The position numbers and the translations under genes were made by a program. Source: Hymenobacter aranciens (GTDB lineage: Bacteria; Bacteroidota; Bacteroidia; Cytophagales; Hymenobacteraceae). Taken from it: 64,000 nucleotides of DNA. Positions 32,151-40,789 of the stretch are shown here, one piece after another. The notes beneath the pieces were generated by a model, which was given only the letters and a program-made list of their open reading frames with translations, ran no database searches and had not been told where the DNA came from. Each line of letters opens with the position of its first letter. The stretch's first letter is position 1. Where the stretch lies: NCBI RefSeq assembly GCF_030580865.1, contig NZ_JAUQSY010000013.1:1-64000 (forward strand), read 5' to 3'.

Positions 32151-33545
32151 ATGAACCAGTTCCCCTACGTTTTCTTTCTCGGCATCGGCGGCATCGGCAT
32201 GTCGGCCCTGGCCCGCTGGTTTCAGGCCAACGGCCACCAGGTGAGCGGCTACGATAAAACCGAAACGCCCCTCACGCTGGCGCTGCAGGCCGAAGGTATC
32301 GCCGTGCACTACGCCGATGCCGTGGAGAACATCCCCACCGCCGTCCGCGAAAACCGCAGCCAAACGCTGGTCGTGCTCACGCCCGCCATCCCGGCCGAGA
32401 GCTTGGAGTGGGCCTGGCTGCGCGAGCAGGGCTACGACATTCGCAAGCGCAGCCAGGTGCTGGGGGTGCTCACGCAGGGCCGCTACACCATCGCCGTAGC
32501 CGGCACCCACGGTAAGACGACCACCAGCAGCATGGTAGCCCACCTGCTGCACCACGCGGGCCTTGACTGCGGCGCTTTCCTGGGCGGTATTGCCGTCAAC
32601 CTGGGCAGCAACCTGCTGCTGCCAGCCACCCCCGAGGCCCCCATCGTCGTCGAAGCCGACGAATACGACCGCAGCTTCCTCACCCTGCACCCCGACATCG
32701 CCATCGTTACCAGTACCGACGCCGACCATCTCGACATCTACGGCGACCAATCGGCCCTGGTAGAGTCGTTCCGCCAGTTCGTAGCCCAAATCAAGCCCGG
32801 AGGCACCCTGTTGCTAAACCACACCGCCCACCCCAGCGTGGCCGCAGCCGTGCCCGTCGGCACGCGCGTCATTCGCTACGGCCTTAGCCCCGACCAGGGC
32901 CCTGAGCTGTACGCCGCCAACATCAGCGCCGAGGGCCACCGCTTTCACTTCGACCTGCACGGCCCGCAGGGCATCGTAGCCGATTTGCAACTGGCCGTGC
33001 CCGGCTACCACAACGTCGAAAACATGCTGGCCGCCGCCGCTGTGGCGCAGCTACAAGGTGTGGCGCCCGAAAAACTTAGTGCCGCCGTCGCCGCTTATCG
33101 GGGCGTAAAGCGTCGTTTCGAGTTCATCGTCACGGCTGACGACAAGGTGTATCTGGACGATTACGCCCACCATCCCCGCGAAATCGAAGCCTTCCTGCGC
33201 TCCGTGCGCAAGCTCTATCCAAACAAGCGGCTGCGCGTGGTGTTCCAGCCGCACCTCTTCACGCGTACCCGCGACTTTGCCGCCGGCTTTTCGGAGAGCT
33301 TAAGTATTGCGGATGAGGTAATTTTGTTGGATATTTACCCCGCCCGCGAAAAGCCCTTACCGGGTGTGACTTCCGACATGCTGCTGGCGGATATTACCGC
33401 ACCTCATAAATCCATTCAAACTAAAGAACAGGTGCTGGCTGGCGCACAGAATGACGATTTCGACGTGCTGGCTACCGTTGGCGCGGGCGACATTGATACG
33501 CTGGTTCCGCAATTGAAACAGCTCCTCACTGCACGGTGGTCCTAA
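32151..33545 (+). CDS. murC: UDP-MurNAc:L-alanine ligase MurC
   Basis: 464 residues. LGIGGIGMSALA at the N-terminus binds the UDP part, AGTHGKTTTSSMVAH near 117 is the ATP loop, and VVEADEYDRSF near 165 and DYAHHPREIEAFL near 340 are typical of MurC. It adds the first alanine to UDP-MurNAc. The stop (33543-33545) is the first base group of a small hairpin. Confidence 0.96.
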   Translation: MNQFPYVFFLGIGGIGMSALARWFQANGHQVSGYDKTETPLTLALQAEGIAVHYADAVENIPTAVRENRSQTLVVLTPAIPAESLEWAWLREQGYDIRKRSQVLGVLTQGRYTIAVAGTHGKTTTSSMVAHLLHHAGLDCGAFLGGIAVNLGSNLLLPATPEAPIVVEADEYDRSFLTLHPDIAIVTSTDADHLDIYGDQSALVESFRQFVAQIKPGGTLLLNHTAHPSVAAAVPVGTRVIRYGLSPDQGPELYAANISAEGHRFHFDLHGPQGIVADLQLAVPGYHNVENMLAAAAVAQLQGVAPEKLSAAVAAYRGVKRRFEFIVTADDKVYLDDYAHHPREIEAFLRSVRKLYPNKRLRVVFQPHLFTRTRDFAAGFSESLSIADEVILLDIYPAREKPLPGVTSDMLLADITAPHKSIQTKEQVLAGAQNDDFDVLATVGAGDIDTLVPQLKQLLTARWS

Positions 33546-33563
33546 CTGTCCGCACGACAGTTA
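33543..33563. repeat. Small hairpin overlapping the murC stop
   Basis: TAACTGT (33543-33549) pairs with ACAGTTA (33557-33563), followed by an A-run. It includes the murC stop codon. It is unlikely to stop transcription rightward, as no T-run follows. Confidence 0.4.
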
Positions 33564-33600
33564 AAAAAATCACTATTTCACCATCTCACTCATTCCCCGA

Positions 33601-34359
33601 ATGGACCGTACCATCCGTAATCTTCTCGTCGCTTTCGTCTGCCTGCTCGTGCTGGGCAGCCTGGGCGTGTTTGCGGCCGTGCGGCAGGCCAGCCGGCCGG
33701 TAGGGGAGGTGACGGTGAACATTGCCAACGACATCGACAATTACTTCATCAGCGAGCGCGGCGTGACGGCCCTGCTCACCAAGGGCGGCAAGGAGCCCGT
33801 GCTCGGCACCCGCCCCGAAGGCCCGCGCCTGCGCGAGCTCGAAGCCCGGCTCAAGGCCCATCCCTTCGTGCGCGAAGCCCAGGTGTACCGCGACCTCGCC
33901 GGCAACCTCCACGCCGACGTGCGCCAGAACCGGCCCATCGCCCGCCTCGTACATCCCGATACCCGATTGGATAATTACGTCGATGCCGAAGGCCGCTCGC
34001 TGCCGCTTTCGCCGCTCTACACCGCTCGTGTAGCCACCGTTTCGCGGCCCGGCGGCGGCAGCCTGCCAAATGGATTTTTCCGGGATAGCCTCGGCCGGCG
34101 GTATCTTGATTTTCTGCGCTACGTAGATGAACATCCCTTCTGGCGGGCCCAGGTTTCGGAGGTGTTTATTGAGCCCAGCGGCAGGCTTTCCTTCACCCAG
34201 CAAGTGGGCGACCAACGGGTCGAATTTGGGCAGCCCGAAAATATTTCTGAGAAATTTGCCAAGCTTATGGTATTTTACCGTCAAATTCCGTCTGTCCTGG
34301 GTTGGGATACCTACCACCGCGTGAACGTGGAATACCAAAATCAAATAATTTGCGAGTAA
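33601..34359 (+). CDS. ftsQ: Cell division protein FtsQ/DivIB
   Basis: 252 residues: a short cytoplasmic tail, one membrane helix (about 8-28), then a periplasmic domain with a POTRA-like part (LEARLKAHPFVREAQVYRDLAGNLHADV) and the beta domain ending in VNVEYQNQIICE. It fits FtsQ by size, topology and position between murC and ftsA. In the divisome it bridges early and late proteins through FtsB/FtsL-like partners. Confidence 0.9.
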   Translation: MDRTIRNLLVAFVCLLVLGSLGVFAAVRQASRPVGEVTVNIANDIDNYFISERGVTALLTKGGKEPVLGTRPEGPRLRELEARLKAHPFVREAQVYRDLAGNLHADVRQNRPIARLVHPDTRLDNYVDAEGRSLPLSPLYTARVATVSRPGGGSLPNGFFRDSLGRRYLDFLRYVDEHPFWRAQVSEVFIEPSGRLSFTQQVGDQRVEFGQPENISEKFAKLMVFYRQIPSVLGWDTYHRVNVEYQNQIICE

Positions 34360-34444
34360 CAACTTGCTGGCTAATAACCAATTGGTTTTTTAGCAATATA
34401 CTAAAAATTTACGCTTCCCCCTTTCGCTCGCCAGCACCGTCATC

Positions 34445-35860
34445 ATGCAACAAGACAAAATCGTCGTCGGGCTCGACATCGGCACCACAAAAATTTGCGC
34501 CCTCGTGGGTCGCAAAAACGAATTCGGTAAATTGGAAATTCTCGGCATGGGCAAAGCCGTGTCGGAAGGCGTCTCCCGGGGCATCGTACTGAACATCGAC
34601 AAGACTGTTGACGCCATCAAACGTGCCATCCGGCAGGCCGAGGAGCAGTCCGGTATCAGCATTGGCGTGGTGAACGTGGGCATTGCCGGCCAGCACATCA
34701 AGAGCCTGCAGCACAACGGCAGCATCACCCGCAACTCGGCCGATACCATCGGCCCGGACGACGTGAACCGCCTCACGCAGGATATGTACCGCCTTGTAAC
34801 CCAGCCCGGTTCGCAGATTATTCACGTGATGCCGCAGGACTACAAAGTGGACTACGAGGGCGGCATTGTCGACCCCGTAGGCTACGAAGGCGTGCGCCTG
34901 GAAGGCAACTTCCATATCATCACGGCGCAGAGCACGGCCATCAACAACATCAACAAATGCGTGACCAAGGCCGGGCTCGAAATTGCCGACCTCATCCTGG
35001 AACCGCTGGCTAGCAGCATGTCTATCCTCTCCGACGAGGAGAAGGAGGCCGGCGTGGCGTTGATTGACATCGGCGGCGGTACCACCGATTTAGCAGTTTT
35101 CAAAGATGGCATCATCCGCCACGCGGCGGTGCTGCCCTTCGGCGGCAACATCATCACGCAGGACATCCGCCAGGGCTGCAACGTCGCGCCTGGCCAGGCC
35201 GAACAGCTCAAAGTGAAGTTCGGCAAGGCCATTGCCGAGGAAGCCAGCGACTACGAAATCGTGAGCATCCCCGGCCTGCCCAACCGTCCGCCCAAGGAGG
35301 TGTCGCTGAAAAACCTCGCCTATATCATTGAGGCCCGCATGTCGGAAATCATGGAGCTGGTGTACGCCGAAATCTACCGCATGGGCCTGCACGACAAGCT
35401 GTCGGCGGGCATTGTGCTCACCGGCGGCGGCTCGCAGCTCCAGAACCTGGAGCAGCTCACTGAGTACATCACCGGCCTCGACACGCGCATCGGCTACCCC
35501 AACCAGCACCTTGGCAAGAGCCGCATCGAAGCGGTGAAATCGCCGATGTACGCCACCACCGTAGGCCTCGTGCTGACGGGCTACCACTCGCTCGACGAGC
35601 GCACCGCCCGCCCCAGCTACGAGGAAGAGGTGTATCCGGCCTACCAGCCGGCCGCCGCTTACCAGCAGCCCGCCTACCAGGCGCCGGTGGCCCCCGCCAT
35701 CCCCACGCCGGTAGCCGAAAGCCGTCCCGCTACCACGCCCGCTCCGGCCCCCGAGCCGGCCAAGCCCAAACAGCCGAGCAAAGCCGGTGAGTTTTTCAAG
35801 AATATCCTCAGCCGTACCAAGGGACTGCTGATTGACGATTACGACGATAAATCCTACTAG
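34445..35860 (+). CDS. ftsA: Cell division protein FtsA
   Basis: 471 residues. Actin-fold landmarks are VVGLDIGTTKICALVG at the N-terminus (phosphate 1), ALIDIGGGTTDLAVF near residue 205 and IVLTGGGSQLQNLEQL near 325. A Pro/Ala linker (about 395-445) precedes a C-terminal helix (AGEFFKNILSRTKGLL) that should bind the membrane. FtsA tethers FtsZ filaments. The 110-base gap to ftsZ holds an ATGAGTT-family palindrome. Confidence 0.96.
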   Translation: MQQDKIVVGLDIGTTKICALVGRKNEFGKLEILGMGKAVSEGVSRGIVLNIDKTVDAIKRAIRQAEEQSGISIGVVNVGIAGQHIKSLQHNGSITRNSADTIGPDDVNRLTQDMYRLVTQPGSQIIHVMPQDYKVDYEGGIVDPVGYEGVRLEGNFHIITAQSTAINNINKCVTKAGLEIADLILEPLASSMSILSDEEKEAGVALIDIGGGTTDLAVFKDGIIRHAAVLPFGGNIITQDIRQGCNVAPGQAEQLKVKFGKAIAEEASDYEIVSIPGLPNRPPKEVSLKNLAYIIEARMSEIMELVYAEIYRMGLHDKLSAGIVLTGGGSQLQNLEQLTEYITGLDTRIGYPNQHLGKSRIEAVKSPMYATTVGLVLTGYHSLDERTARPSYEEEVYPAYQPAAAYQQPAYQAPVAPAIPTPVAESRPATTPAPAPEPAKPKQPSKAGEFFKNILSRTKGLLIDDYDDKSY

Positions 35861-35866
35861 TGATTA

Positions 35867-35963
35867 GTTATGAATTATGAATTATGAGTTATGAGAAGCT
35901 GGCCTTAAATTTAGGTGCCGACTAAACTCACAACTCATAGTTCATAACTCATAATTCATAGCT
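35867..35963. repeat. ATGAGTT-family palindromic repeat, copy B
   Basis: The left part (35867-35896, from AGTTATGAATTATGAATTAT) and right part (35926-35963) are imperfect inverted copies. It occupies the ftsA-ftsZ gap and ends 8 bases before the ftsZ start. Confidence 0.85.
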
Positions 35964-35970
35964 CCCCTTT

Positions 35971-37449
35971 ATGAATTACAAATTCGAAGTTCCAGCGCAG
36001 AATAAATCCATCATCAAGGTGATTGGCGTGGGCGGCGGCGGCTCCAATGCCGTGAAGCACATGTACAAGCAGGGTATCAAGGATGTAGAGTTTATTATCT
36101 GCAACACTGACCACCAGGCTCTGCAAAGCTCCACCGTACCCAACAAGCTCCAGATTGGGGTGGACCTGACGGAAGGCCTCGGCGCGGGCGCCAAGCCTGA
36201 GCGCGGTCGGCAGGCTGCCCTTGAGAGCAAGGAGCAAATTCGCGAGTTGCTCAACCAGGGCACCAAGATGCTGTTTATCACCGCCGGGATGGGCGGTGGT
36301 ACCGGTACCGGTGCGGCCCCCGTTATTGCGCAAGTGGCTCAGGAATTGGGTATTCTGACGGTCGGCATTGTAACCGCCCCCTTCATGTTTGAAGGCAAGA
36401 AGAAGCGCGAGCAGGCCCAGACTGGCATCAAGGAACTGAGCGAGTATTGCGACACCATCCTGGTGATTCTCAATGATAAGCTGCCGCAGATTTACGGTAA
36501 CCTGACGATGGGCGCGGCCTTCGCTAAGGCTGACACCGTGCTGACAACGGCGGCCAAGTCCATTGCCGAAATCATTACCGTGACCAGCGACGTGAACGTG
36601 GACTTTGAGGACGTGAAAACGACCATGAAAGACTCGGGCGCCGCCGTAATGGGCAGCAGCATCACTGATGGCGAAAACCGCGCCCGCCGCGCCGCCGAGG
36701 AAGCGCTGAATTCGCCGCTGCTCAACAACACCGACATCCACGGCGCCCAGCGCATTCTGCTGAGCATCATGTCGGGCACCGAGCATGAGCTGGAAATGGA
36801 TGAGCTGACGGAAATTACCGAGTACATCCAGGAAAAAGCCGGGCAGGACGCCGAGATGATTTTCGGCCACGGCGTGGACGACTCGCTGGGCCAGAGCATC
36901 CGCGTGACGGTAATTGCCACCGGCTTCGCCCGCGACGCGCACTCCATTGCCACGCCTAAAGGCAGCACTGCTACCGAGCCCATTGTTACGGCCGCACCCG
37001 CCGCCACGGCCCCGGAAACCCAGGCTGCTCCAGCTTCCAATAACCCTAACGCTCCCTTCGTGCCCAGCTTCGGCACACCGGAACCCGCCCGCGTCACATT
37101 CAGCCTCGACGGCCCGGCTGCCAACACGGCTCCGCCGCTGGCCGGTATTCCCGCCGGGGCGCCCGGCGAGCCGGTGCTGGTGACCGGTAGCCCGGCCGCT
37201 ACGCCTGAGCCTCGCCCTCGCCCGGGCCTCGATGCTCACGCGATGGAGCGCCGCCGCCGCTTGCAGGAGCTCAGTCACGGCCTGCCACCGGAGGCTGTTA
37301 GCCAGTATGACACGCCGGCTTACCTGCGCCGCCAGGTGAAGCTGGATACGGTGGTGCCCAGCTCGGCACAAAATATTTCCCGGTTTAACTTATCAGATGA
37401 TAATGAGTTGCTGGGGGATAACCGGTTTCTGCATGACAATGTAGATTAA
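35971..37449 (+). CDS. ftsZ: Cell division GTPase FtsZ
   Basis: 492 residues. The tubulin signature GMGGGTGTGAAP covers about 107-117; KVIGVGGGGSNAV at the N-terminus and NTDHQAL near 46 complete the nucleotide site. A variable Ala/Pro linker (about 325-430) leads to a conserved C-terminal tail (DTPAYLRRQVKLDTV) that binds partner proteins. FtsZ forms the ring that organises division. It is the last gene of the cluster, followed by a strong terminator. Confidence 0.97.
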   Translation: MNYKFEVPAQNKSIIKVIGVGGGGSNAVKHMYKQGIKDVEFIICNTDHQALQSSTVPNKLQIGVDLTEGLGAGAKPERGRQAALESKEQIRELLNQGTKMLFITAGMGGGTGTGAAPVIAQVAQELGILTVGIVTAPFMFEGKKKREQAQTGIKELSEYCDTILVILNDKLPQIYGNLTMGAAFAKADTVLTTAAKSIAEIITVTSDVNVDFEDVKTTMKDSGAAVMGSSITDGENRARRAAEEALNSPLLNNTDIHGAQRILLSIMSGTEHELEMDELTEITEYIQEKAGQDAEMIFGHGVDDSLGQSIRVTVIATGFARDAHSIATPKGSTATEPIVTAAPAATAPETQAAPASNNPNAPFVPSFGTPEPARVTFSLDGPAANTAPPLAGIPAGAPGEPVLVTGSPAATPEPRPRPGLDAHAMERRRRLQELSHGLPPEAVSQYDTPAYLRRQVKLDTVVPSSAQNISRFNLSDDNELLGDNRFLHDNVD

Positions 37450-37465
37450 GTAAAATCCAACTGCC

Positions 37466-37510
37466 AATTAAAAGGGCGCTGCTGAAGTATTCAGCAGCGC
37501 CCTTTTAATT
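37466..37510. terminator. Terminator of the dcw cluster, perfect 20-bp stem
   Basis: AATTAAAAGGGCGCTGCTGA (37466-37485) is fully complementary to 37491-37510 with a five-base loop. T- and A-runs inside the stem suit both ftsZ and the convergent gene ending at 37534. Confidence 0.92.
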
Positions 37511-37533
37511 GATGTAGTGCTTATAATGTAGCT

Positions 37534-38049
37534 CTATGTTTTTCTTGAATAGACAAGTCGGGCTTTGTCTTTGGTAGGCGTAACCTGGAAATACCATCTA
37601 TTTCCTTCGCCTCTAACCTTTTTAGGTTTGAACCTTTTTTCTGCAAGAATTTCTTTCCAGTTGTATTTCCAAATGCTTTCTATCGAGTACTTGGTGTCGA
37701 AGTGGATAAAAAGCAAAAAGTCTGGGCAATCTCCCCCCTCTATTTTGCTGATGGCACTTGTGATATTCCATCCCTTATTTTTCCCCTTTCTTGCTTTAAC
37801 AGCATACTTTTCATCGCTGGTCGGTACAATAAAGTCATGCTCATGGCTTTCATCTACAAGTGTACCATTGAACAATATTTTTGCAAAGATTTCTCCGAGC
37901 CAGCCAGTTAATTCATCGCCTTTAAGATTTTTGCCATCAGAGAAATGCAACAGCGAATCCTTGATTTTGCACTGAGAATTCAGAAGAGCATCTAAATCGG
38001 TAGCAATGGAATTAGTTGCCTTTTCTATTTTAGTAATATCCAGTACCAT
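37534..38049 (-). CDS. AT-rich orphan, possible PD-(D/E)XK nuclease-like protein
   Basis: 171 residues. Base composition is clearly more AT-rich than its neighbours, a sign of recent transfer. A possible restriction-endonuclease-fold signature is E53 (GWLGEIFAKILF), D72 (HEHDFIV) and VK at 84-85 (KYAVKARKG), i.e. E...D...xVK. The rest is rich in Lys, Trp and Phe. No methylase or helicase partner is beside it, so this could be a lone nuclease, a defence remnant or something unrelated. Family assignment is tentative; that the ORF is a real gene is likelier, given codon pattern and the terminator facing it. Confidence 0.55.
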   Translation of the reverse strand: MVLDITKIEKATNSIATDLDALLNSQCKIKDSLLHFSDGKNLKGDELTGWLGEIFAKILFNGTLVDESHEHDFIVPTSDEKYAVKARKGKNKGWNITSAISKIEGGDCPDFLLFIHFDTKYSIESIWKYNWKEILAEKRFKPKKVRGEGNRWYFQVTPTKDKARLVYSRKT

Positions 38050-38123
38050 TTTGCCGTTCGGTGAGTTGTTAATACTACGCTAAACTACGCATAATCTTTG
38101 AAAGGAACTTTGTATATCAGTTC

Positions 38124-39248
38124 CTAATGGTCTACAGAATGTGAAGGTAGCTTTGGCGGCCGCAGCCAGCGCCCCAGTGGCTCCTCCACCAGCCGGTACA
38201 TCACCAGCGACACCACCTGCACCGCCAGCAGCCGCAGCGGCCAGGAATCCGGCAACCGCTCGTATACCCAGAACGACAGTGGCCCGGCGTGTAGCAGGTA
38301 AAAGGCGTAGGAATTGCGCCCTAAGTGCTGTATTATCCTGCTGCTGAGTAGCCGCCGCAGCGTAGTGTTTTCGCTGAGTAAGCCCGCAAAAAATAGACCG
38401 CCTGCCAGCGGGAGTGCCACCAGGTTCAGCAACAAAACCAGCGGCTGCTCAGAGGAGCGGGGCAGGAAAGCCTGCCCCGCTGCCAGGGCTACGGTGGTGG
38501 CTATCCAGGCCACCACACCGCCAATCGTGCGCCCAGAGCCGTTTTGTTCAGCTAAGCGCCCGGCACGATAACGGCTTGCCAGCCATACACCCACAAAGAA
38601 TTCCAAGCTATGCCCCAGAAAGGTGTAAGACAGCATGAACGGCACCGAGCCGAACAAGCCGTGCCAACCTAGCGGGGCCAGCAATACCACCAGCCCCAGG
38701 CCCAATACCAGCAGTAGCAGCGGTTGCACCCACAGTGGTAGGCCTCGGGCGCGCAAACCCAGTAGAAGCGGGGCGACCAGATAGAAGCATTCGAGCAGCG
38801 TAAGCGACCAAGCCGGGCCAATGCCGATGAATAAAAAGTCGCTAAAAAAGCTACGCAACAAGCTCAAATTGAGGAGCAGCACGCCAGGCGTGGCGTAAGG
38901 CGAGTGCCAGTGCCGCAGCAGTACGAAAGTAGCCAGCGTCAGTAGCGCGAAGAGCGGGTAGATACGGGCGAAGCGGTTTTGCAAATAGTGCCGCCAGCCG
39001 CCTTGCGGCCGGAAGCTGCCGGTGCCGACATCGTAGCGCAGGGCAATGAGAAAGCCGCTGAGTAGCAGCAGCAGCGGCAGCCCATGAAACTCGCTTACGA
39101 TGTAACGCAGGGCACGGGCCGGGCCGGCCGTGGGTAAGGCTCCGAAAGGGTAATGATGGAAAAACACCAGCCACGCCGCCAGCGCCCGCAGGCCGGTGAG
39201 GGCGGGGAAATATTGGCGCTGGAGTGGGGCTGGTGAAGAAGGAGACAC
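38124..39248 (-). CDS. Acyltransferase family 3 membrane protein
   Basis: 374 residues from a GTG at 39248 (a TTG at 39290 would add 14 residues). About ten membrane helices. The N-terminal block YFPALTGLRALAAWLVFFHHY carries the catalytic-type histidine pair of the acyltransferase_3 (OafA/NodX) family, and RFARIYPLFALLT is also typical. Such enzymes O-acylate sugars of surface polysaccharides or lipids, taking acyl groups across the membrane. The acceptor is unknown. It is monocistronic, with a terminator hairpin upstream that closes the preceding yebC-like gene. Confidence 0.85.
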   Translation of the reverse strand: MSPSSPAPLQRQYFPALTGLRALAAWLVFFHHYPFGALPTAGPARALRYIVSEFHGLPLLLLLSGFLIALRYDVGTGSFRPQGGWRHYLQNRFARIYPLFALLTLATFVLLRHWHSPYATPGVLLLNLSLLRSFFSDFLFIGIGPAWSLTLLECFYLVAPLLLGLRARGLPLWVQPLLLLVLGLGLVVLLAPLGWHGLFGSVPFMLSYTFLGHSLEFFVGVWLASRYRAGRLAEQNGSGRTIGGVVAWIATTVALAAGQAFLPRSSEQPLVLLLNLVALPLAGGLFFAGLLSENTTLRRLLSSRIIQHLGRNSYAFYLLHAGPLSFWVYERLPDSWPLRLLAVQVVSLVMYRLVEEPLGRWLRPPKLPSHSVDH

Positions 39249-39308
39249 GTGATACTTTCTACCAAGCGAGGAGAGCAGAACTGGCAACAAGGTTAAGCAA
39301 CACCCTCA

Positions 39309-39349
39309 AACACAACGACCGGACGCAGGCAGCATCCGGTCGTTGTGTT
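39309..39349. terminator. Terminator hairpin, 15-bp stem
   Basis: AACACAACGACCGGA (39309-39323) pairs perfectly with TCCGGTCGTTGTGTT (39335-39349). It lies just downstream of the YebC-family gene (minus) and between it and the acyltransferase gene. Confidence 0.8.
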
Positions 39350-39367
39350 GAAGAAGCAATTGGCAGC

Positions 39368-40102
39368 TTAGCCCATCGTGTGGTACACGGCCTGCACGTC
39401 TTCGTCTTCCTCGAATTTCTCGATGAGCTTTTCGACCTCCTCGGCCTGCTCGTCGGTAAGGGCGACGGTGGTATTTGGCACGCGCTGCAGGGTGGCGCTC
39501 ACTACATTCAGGCCCTTGGCTTCGATGGCTTTCTGAAGCTGGCCGAAATCGGAGAAGCCGCCTTCGACCACGATGTATTTGTGCTCAGCACCGTGCTCGT
39601 CTTCTTCCTGGGTTTCGTACACGTCTTCGGCGCCGAAGTCGATGAGTTCCAGCTCCAGCTCGTCGCGGTCGAGGCCCTCGGCGGCGAGCTTGAACACGCC
39701 TTTGCGGGTGAAAGTGTAGTCGCTGCTGCCGGCGGTGCCCAGGGCGCCGTTGCCGCGGTTGAAGTACATGCGCACGTTCGAAACGGTGCGGGTGGGGTTG
39801 TCGGTGGCGGTTTCGACCACGATGGCGATGCCGTGGGGACCGTAGCCTTCGTAAACTACTTCGGCGTAGTCTTTTTCGTCTTTGCCGGTGGCGCGCTTGA
39901 TGGCGGCTTCCACGCGGTCTTTGGGCATGTTTACGCCTTTGGCGTTTTGCATGGCCGTGCGCAGGCGGGAGTTGGCATCGGGGTTCGAGCCGCCTTCTTT
40001 CACGGCCATCACAATTTCTTTGCCGATGCGGGTGAAGTCTTTCGACATTCTATCCCAGCGCTTCATTTTGCGGCCTTTACGGAATTCAAACGCGCGTCCC
40101 AT
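39368..40102 (-). CDS. YebC/PmpR-family protein
   Basis: 244 residues, usual family length. It has the N-terminal MGRAFEFRKGRKMKRWDRM and SKDFTRIGKEIVMAVKEGG, the GVNMPKDRVEAAIKRATG loop, and VYEGYGPHGIAIVVE, all diagnostic. Members were annotated as DNA-binding regulators; newer work links some to ribosome rescue at proline stretches. Which applies here cannot be told. A promoter with a TTTG-N20-TAACTTGC arrangement lies about 80 bases upstream. Confidence 0.95.
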   Translation of the reverse strand: MGRAFEFRKGRKMKRWDRMSKDFTRIGKEIVMAVKEGGSNPDANSRLRTAMQNAKGVNMPKDRVEAAIKRATGKDEKDYAEVVYEGYGPHGIAIVVETATDNPTRTVSNVRMYFNRGNGALGTAGSSDYTFTRKGVFKLAAEGLDRDELELELIDFGAEDVYETQEEDEHGAEHKYIVVEGGFSDFGQLQKAIEAKGLNVVSATLQRVPNTTVALTDEQAEEVEKLIEKFEEDEDVQAVYHTMG

Positions 40103-40181
40103 AGGGAATTCAATTAACAGTTAACAATTAGCAATGAGCCATTTCGGCGGCCGGGGTGGGAGAGTGACGCCGAAACGGGCT

Positions 40182-40213
40182 GCAAGTTAGCGAGCAGCGG
40201 CGGGGGCGGCAAA
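40182..40213 (-). promoter_or_regulatory. Promoter of the YebC-family gene
   Basis: On the minus strand TTTG (40213-40210) is followed after 20 bases by TAACTTGC (40189-40182). It is a TAnnTTTG variant with the spacing of Bacteroidota promoters. The start codon is 80 bases downstream. Confidence 0.6.
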
Positions 40214-40228
40214 ATATGCGCTACTGTC

Positions 40229-40735
40229 CTACTCCTTCGCTGGCTGCGTCGTCAACTCATACACACCCTTATTGCCCGCCGGATAGCCGGAAATGGTGAT
40301 GGTAAGCATCTGCCGCTGCGGGTCGAACTGATAAGTGCCAAGCTGCACATCGGCGCCCTTTTTATCGGTAAAAGCGAAGCGGATGCTGTCGCCTTTGATG
40401 GTGAATTTGCCGTCCTGATTGAAGCTCATGCTGCCACTGGTGCGGCTGATGGTGAGACGCTTCTCGTAGCTACCATCGGGGCGGAAGGTGAGCGAGCCGC
40501 CCACACCCTGTACCTGGGTGGGCGGCTCGTCGGTGGTGAGGTCGTACACGGTGTAGGCTGTGTAGCGGTAGATGTTGTAGAAGGCTTTGAGCTGGTTGGC
40601 TTCGAAGTATTCCGGCTTGGCCGCTACGGTGGCGGGGCGCGTCTGAGCGGGCGTTGGGGCCGAAGCTGTAACGCAGGCTTGCAGACTGAATATGCCAGCC
40701 GTAGCGGCTAACAGGACGAAAAAGCGGGTTTTCAC
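40229..40735 (-). CDS. Lipoprotein of unknown function
   Basis: 168 residues from GTG 40735 (KTRFFVLLAATAGIFSLQAC). LQAC is a lipobox, so the protein is predicted to be a lipid-anchored envelope protein. The mature part has alternating beta-strand character with motifs like SLTFRPDGSYEKRLTISR and FTIKGDSIRFAF, resembling small lipocalin-like or META-like beta barrels. No enzyme motif is seen. It lies 54 bases after the hydrolase gene at 40790-41764 on the same strand and may share its transcript. Confidence 0.7.
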   Translation of the reverse strand: MKTRFFVLLAATAGIFSLQACVTASAPTPAQTRPATVAAKPEYFEANQLKAFYNIYRYTAYTVYDLTTDEPPTQVQGVGGSLTFRPDGSYEKRLTISRTSGSMSFNQDGKFTIKGDSIRFAFTDKKGADVQLGTYQFDPQRQMLTITISGYPAGNKGVYELTTQPAKE

Positions 40736-40789
40736 GAATAGCAAAGCGGCCGACAGAGCCGCCAGGCAAAGGTCGGAAAGTTCGCGCTA

